Shown here piece after piece: positions 60,369 to 64,000 of a DNA stretch of 64,000 nucleotides (the first letter of the stretch is position 1; every line of letters begins with the position of its first letter). The DNA lies in contig NZ_JABUAE010000007.1 in assembly GCF_013314535.1 (NCBI RefSeq), positions 1 to 64,000 on the forward strand, written 5' to 3'. The position numbers were made by a program, and so were the translations under genes. Under the pieces are notes generated by a model. That model was not told where the DNA came from, ran no database searches, and saw nothing but the letters and a program-made list of their open reading frames with translations. The stretch is from Bacillus sp. Xin1 (GTDB lineage Bacteria; Bacillota; Bacilli; Bacillales; Bacillaceae_G).

Positions 60369-61811
60369 TTGTTTACACTTTTAAATGGATTTTCTAATTT
60401 TTCAACACGTTTTATATATGCTCTCTATGGGATTTTTGCTGCGGTATTAATATTTACTTATTTTACAGATATAAAAAAAGATAATTATCTGATTTTATTA
60501 TTGGGTTTTCTAGTTTTATGTACGTTAGGAACCTTTATGTTAAGAAAAGGTTCTTTATATCTTGAAAAGTTAAATGAAAAGAAATGTTTCATTATATTAC
60601 TACTTACTTGTTTTGTAGTGAAAGTAACATGGATTTGTTTGTACAAAATTGAACCACTTGTCGATTATGCAACTTTCTATAATACAGCGGAATCTTTAAG
60701 TGCAAATTTCCAAATTGAGAATCGGTATGTAGCATTATTTCCACATATTTTCGGATACTCATTATTTTTAAGTGTTTTCTTCAAAATATTTGGAACAAGT
60801 TATATGATTCCACCTATTGTGAATGTTATTCTAACTACGATATCAATGGCATTCATATATTTCATAGGTAGAAAAATTGATGGAGTAAGAACGGCAACCA
60901 TAGCGAGTATATTTTGGATTCTGCTACCTTCACAAACAATTTATAATATGTTTGCAATGTCGGAACCCCTTTATTGCACTGAGCTATTGTTAATTTGGTT
61001 TATTATGATTACTATTGATGAAAAGTTATCTAAAATAGGTATGATGAAGCTCATTTTTTACTCTCTTTTATTGTCCCTATTGCTTGCATTAATGAATATG
61101 GTACGCCCAATTGCAGCGGTACCTATTATTGCATTAATTGTTTGGGTATTTGTTATTGATATAAAACATCTTGGTCATAAAAATATCCTTTTTAAAAAAA
61201 TTGTATATATATCAACGGTGCTAGCTGGCTATTTTGTATTTTCTTCAGTTGTACACAACTATACAACTGCACGATTAGGCGAAGAAATAGCAAAAGCACC
61301 TGGGTATAACATGTATGTAGGGTTTAACAAAGAAAGCTTAGGAACGTGGAATGAAGAAGACTCAAAGTTACTTATGTATTATAGTGAAAAAGAAGGCTGG
61401 ACTGCTAACGATGCTCAAAAACAGATGTTAGAGGATACAAAGGATAGATTGAAAAATGATAATATTGATTTTGCTAAATTGTTTTTTGATAAATTCATTA
61501 TTTTCTTAGGTCATGATAGGGCAGCAGTTTTATACGCAAGCCCGGTATTAGACCATCAGCTCCGATATATGATTATATGTGATATTTTTTATTATTTCTT
61601 AATTGTTATTTCGCTGTTAGGTGTATTTATTACATTTAAAGATAAGAATAAATCAGCAGCGCTCTTTATTTGTCTTTATACTATTGGTTTAACAATGGCG
61701 CAAATGCTGGTAGAAGTTGCAGGACGATATCATTATTCTGTTACAATGTCTATAGTTATTTTAGCTGCTTTGGGTATGAATCGTCTATACAAACATAGTA
61801 ATGTCCGTTAG
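60369..61811 (+). CDS. GT39-like (ArnT/PMT-type) membrane glycosyltransferase
   Basis: A 480-residue protein with about eleven membrane segments. The first outer loop has PLVDYATFYNTAESL with an Asp that fits the catalytic position of GT-C enzymes, and a conserved MSEPLYCTELLLIW (E-P motif) lies near residue 200. Such enzymes use polyprenyl-phosphate sugars, so it could share the GT2 product. I choose a TTG start at 60369: AAAGGAG lies eight bases upstream. An ORF to 60318 would have an ATG before that site. A terminator follows. Confidence 0.78.
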   Translation: MFTLLNGFSNFSTRFIYALYGIFAAVLIFTYFTDIKKDNYLILLLGFLVLCTLGTFMLRKGSLYLEKLNEKKCFIILLLTCFVVKVTWICLYKIEPLVDYATFYNTAESLSANFQIENRYVALFPHIFGYSLFLSVFFKIFGTSYMIPPIVNVILTTISMAFIYFIGRKIDGVRTATIASIFWILLPSQTIYNMFAMSEPLYCTELLLIWFIMITIDEKLSKIGMMKLIFYSLLLSLLLALMNMVRPIAAVPIIALIVWVFVIDIKHLGHKNILFKKIVYISTVLAGYFVFSSVVHNYTTARLGEEIAKAPGYNMYVGFNKESLGTWNEEDSKLLMYYSEKEGWTANDAQKQMLEDTKDRLKNDNIDFAKLFFDKFIIFLGHDRAAVLYASPVLDHQLRYMIICDIFYYFLIVISLLGVFITFKDKNKSAALFICLYTIGLTMAQMLVEVAGRYHYSVTMSIVILAALGMNRLYKHSNVR

Positions 61812-61844
61812 TATGACAGAATTAAATATATGTAAACGTCAAGT

Positions 61845-61888
61845 AACTCCAAAATATACAATAAAAGTTGGTTTTGGAGTTATTTTTT
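61845..61888 (+). terminator. Rho-independent terminator
   Basis: AACTCCAAAA/TTTTGGAGTT with a 17-base loop and TATTTTTTG, after the GT39-like gene. Confidence 0.8.
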
Positions 61889-62062
61889 GTTTACTTCACT
61901 TTTTTTCGGCACTCTGCATCTAGTTGGAAAATCTGTTGACCAGGGCAAGACTTTATCAATTTCTTCTTTATTGTTTAAATTGATATTGAGGAGTGTTTCA
62001 AACAAATAAAGAAGATAATGATAGGGACTTAAATTGTTCTCTTTTGCGGTTTCAATCACTTT
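61880..62062 (-). pseudogene. C-terminal relic of an IS66 family transposase
   Basis: The minus-strand frame reads IETAKENNLSPYHYLLYLFE then EEIDKVLPWS and a stop, matching the conserved IS66 transposase C-terminus (IETAKENGL.PY.YL..LF...LLPW). Upstream the frame is closed by a TAG, and neither the DDE core nor the accessory ORFs are present. No terminal repeats were found. Confidence 0.75.
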
Positions 62063-62274
62063 CTACTAATATAGTATCCCGTATCTCCTATAAAATTAAG
62101 TCCGAATTTTTGTTTCTACATTGTGCAAAAATTGTACTCTTTTCATATAGTTATCATACTCTACAAGTACGGTATGTGAAATTACATCGCGCTCAAAAAT
62201 AAAAAAGCCCCCTCACAAGGATATTTATCCTTATAAAGGAGACTACCGTTACTTTATTACGTTTAACCTTCTTG
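62063..62274. other. Gene-free stretch next to the IS66 relic
   Basis: About 210 AT-rich bases; it contains a weak hairpin at 62204-62247 (AAGGAT/ATCCTT with an outer AGTCTCC/GGGGGCT part and six Ts on the minus strand), a likely terminator for the ltaS relic. No ORF is supported. Confidence 0.4.
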
Positions 62275-63162
62275 CTACGTAGTTTCTACTTTCTTATTAT
62301 TTTTATCACGATGATTATAGTTATACTTCGAACGATCTACTGGCGTAAATCCTTCTGGTGTATAGAACCTTAATAAGGCTCCGTTTACTACTTAATCAGA
62401 AAATTTAAGTGTTTGTTGAACCATTTGTTCATTTTGTTTAATCTCATCCGTTACCTCTACTGAGTTCCCGGTATTTGTATCATAGTATTTTCCGTTCAGT
62501 GCAGTAACAGACGGACTTACATAGTTGCCATTACGGAATGCCACAACTTGCTTATGCTCTGGTGATAATAAATCGGTACCGAATTGGATATAATTTTTTG
62601 TATCCGTACCTAATAAATGTAGTAACGTTGAAAGCACATCAATTTCTCCGCCATATTGATGTTGAACTCCCCCTTTCATACCTGGTACACGGATAATTAA
62701 TGGTACACGTTGCAACTGTGCATTTTCAAATGAATTCATTTCTTTACCCATTATTTGCGACATTGCTGCATTATGGTTATCTGAAATACCGTAATGATCT
62801 CCATACATAACGATAATGGAATTATCATATAAAGCAGATTGCTTCAAATAATCCATAAAGCTTTTTACTGCTTCATCTAAATAGTGTGCTGTTTGGAAAT
62901 ATGTATCTACAGATAAATCACCTGTTTGGGCTGGTTCAATTGTCGCTTCTTCCTTATTCATTGGATAAGGAAAATGATTTGATAGTGTAATAAATTTCGT
63001 ATAGAACGGTTGTTTTAACGTTTGTAACAACGGAATAGATTCATTAAAGAATGGCTTATCTTTCAAACCATAGTTTACAACATCTTTCTCATTCATATCA
63101 TAATAGGTTGCGTCAAAGAATTTATTGAAACCAAATGATTTATAAGTTAGTAATTTATTCAT
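62275..63162 (-). pseudogene. Truncated lipoteichoic acid synthase (ltaS)
   Basis: Encodes the C-terminal half of an LtaS sulfatase-fold domain: SFGFNKFFDATYYDMNEKDV, FTTLSNHFPYP-like FITLSNHFPYP, and IIVMYGDHYGISDNHN with two metal-ligand residues. Missing are the five membrane segments and the part with the catalytic Thr. A TAA at 62392 interrupts the frame; after it the same frame continues with LLRFYTPEGFTPVDRSKYNYN, the normal LtaS tail, to 62275. The left part was lost by deletion; the ABC-F terminator follows directly upstream. Another ltaS must supply the function. Confidence 0.8.
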
Positions 63163-63200
63163 GTTAACAAAATAGTACCTACAATTGAATATTTACAAAA

Positions 63201-63241
63201 AATAAACCCCTTGCTCTTCAATCTTAGAGCAAGGGGTTTAT
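63201..63241 (-). terminator. Terminator of the ABC-F gene
   Basis: ATAAACCCCTTGCTCT/AGAGCAAGGGGTTTAT, 16 base pairs with an 8-base loop. Confidence 0.85.
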
Positions 63242-63249
63242 CTAATATA

Positions 63250-64000
63250 TTATTTTCCTTGATACATTGCATCTACTTGCTTTTGAAGTTCTCCATTTTC
63301 TAAGAACTCATCGTATGTTGCTTCTTTATCGATTACACCGTTTGGCGTTACTTCGATAATACGATTTGCAATTGTTTGTACGAACTGATGGTCATGAGAT
63401 GTAAATAGTAATGTTCCTTTAAATGCGATTAAACCGTTGTTTAATGCTGTGATAGACTCAAGGTCTAAGTGGTTCGTTGGATCATCAAGTGTTAATACGT
63501 TTGCTCCGCTTAACATCATTTTAGAAAGCATACAACGAACTTTTTCTCCACCTGACAATACAGAAACATTTTTCTTAACTTCTTCACCAGAGAATAGCAT
63601 ACGGCCTAAGAAACCACGTAAGAAACTTTCTGTCTCATCTTGTGGAGAGAACTGACGTAACCATTCAACTAAGTTATATTCACTGTTCTCGAAGTATTTA
63701 GAGTTATCTCTTGGGAAGTAAGCTTGTGATGTTGTAACGCCCCACTTAAACGAACCGCTATCTGGCTCCATTTCACCCATAAGAATTTTAAATAATGTTG
63801 TCATTGCAATATCATTACGTCCGATAAATGCAACTTTATCACCTTTATTTAATGTGAAGTACACATTATCTAACACTTTTTCTCCATCAATTGTTTTTGA
63901 AAGACCTTCTACAGTTAATAAGTCATTTCCTACTTCACGCTCTGGTGTGAAGCCAACGAATGGATAACGGCGTGATGATGGTTTAATATCATCTAATGTA
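63250..64000 (-). CDS. ABC-F family ATPase, partial (C-terminal half)
   Basis: Soluble twin-ATPase of the YkpA/YbiT branch, acting on ribosomes. The gene continues beyond 64000; the first codons visible read TLDDIKPSSRRYPFVGFTPERE. The second ATPase domain has signature LSGGEKVR, Walker B NVLTLDDPTNHLD (Asp in place of the usual Glu) and the switch FTSHD. Its Walker A is FIGRNDIAMTTLFK, where the invariant Gly-Lys is replaced by Ala-Met. The remainder of the protein cannot be seen. Confidence 0.85.
   Translation of the reverse strand, partial: TLDDIKPSSRRYPFVGFTPEREVGNDLLTVEGLSKTIDGEKVLDNVYFTLNKGDKVAFIGRNDIAMTTLFKILMGEMEPDSGSFKWGVTTSQAYFPRDNSKYFENSEYNLVEWLRQFSPQDETESFLRGFLGRMLFSGEEVKKNVSVLSGGEKVRCMLSKMMLSGANVLTLDDPTNHLDLESITALNNGLIAFKGTLLFTSHDHQFVQTIANRIIEVTPNGVIDKEATYDEFLENGELQKQVDAMYQGK

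Noticed and set aside
61993-62202. Plus-strand ORF of 69 codons
   Set aside because: It is antisense to the IS66 relic and continues into non-coding AT-rich sequence with no start signal.

Overview
The window reads as AT-rich chromosomal DNA from a member of the Bacillus cereus group. Support comes from gene content: two copies of a bcr1-type short repeat, a perfect PlcR box, a tandem array of YrzI-type small proteins, the yhbD-yhbE-yhbF bactofilin set, a type II pantothenate kinase and an AAC(3)-fold protein of the kind I recall from B. anthracis. I see no rRNA, tRNA, CRISPR array, prophage or plasmid module. It looks like accessory chromosome: many small transporters, acetyltransferases and regulators, with a strikingly high number of decayed genes.

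Layout. 0-5 kb: MTA/SAH nucleosidase, TagA-type glycosyltransferase and M3 oligoendopeptidase (probable operon), then an amino-acid permease divergent from an Lrp regulator. 5-10 kb: two secreted enzymes (endonuclease I, zinc phospholipase C with a long extra C-terminal domain and a PlcR box), followed by a broken NprR/PlcR-like HTH-TPR regulator and a second, shorter relic of a similar gene. 10-20 kb: DegV protein, the bactofilin operon ending in a drug-efflux MFS gene, an SgrR regulator divergent from an MFS gene, and a YjgB-like lipoprotein. 20-31 kb: small metabolic and stress genes, a frameshifted MFS gene, PduL, an aminotransferase, a FabZ-like dehydratase and CoaW.

31-41 kb: helD with a candidate small RNA beside it, a GntR-ABC operon, then a small-protein locus: a leader ORF, two tandem terminator hairpins, five YrzI paralogues and a final 18-codon ORF. 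After an AI-2E family protein comes a candidate type I toxin-antitoxin locus (30-residue membrane peptide plus overlapping antisense RNA). 41-55 kb: CoaB-like and AAC(3)-like genes, GNAT acetyltransferases, hydrolases, DinB-like proteins and an S66 peptidase gene split by a bcr1 element. 55-64 kb: polysaccharide deacetylase and an envelope-glycosylation group (DUF6044, GT2, GtrA, GT39-like), a truncated ltaS, an IS66 relic and an ABC-F gene running off the right edge.

How it fits together: the main themes are envelope/sugar metabolism, small-molecule export and acetylation, and secreted degradative enzymes. The least explained parts are the YrzI locus with its attenuator-like leader, the type I toxin-antitoxin candidate, the helD-side RNA, and the clean bcr1 insertion in the S66 gene, where removing the repeat and one target duplication rejoins the reading frame. 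Many start codons were moved from the longest possible ORF to the start with the best ribosome binding site; each such choice is stated.
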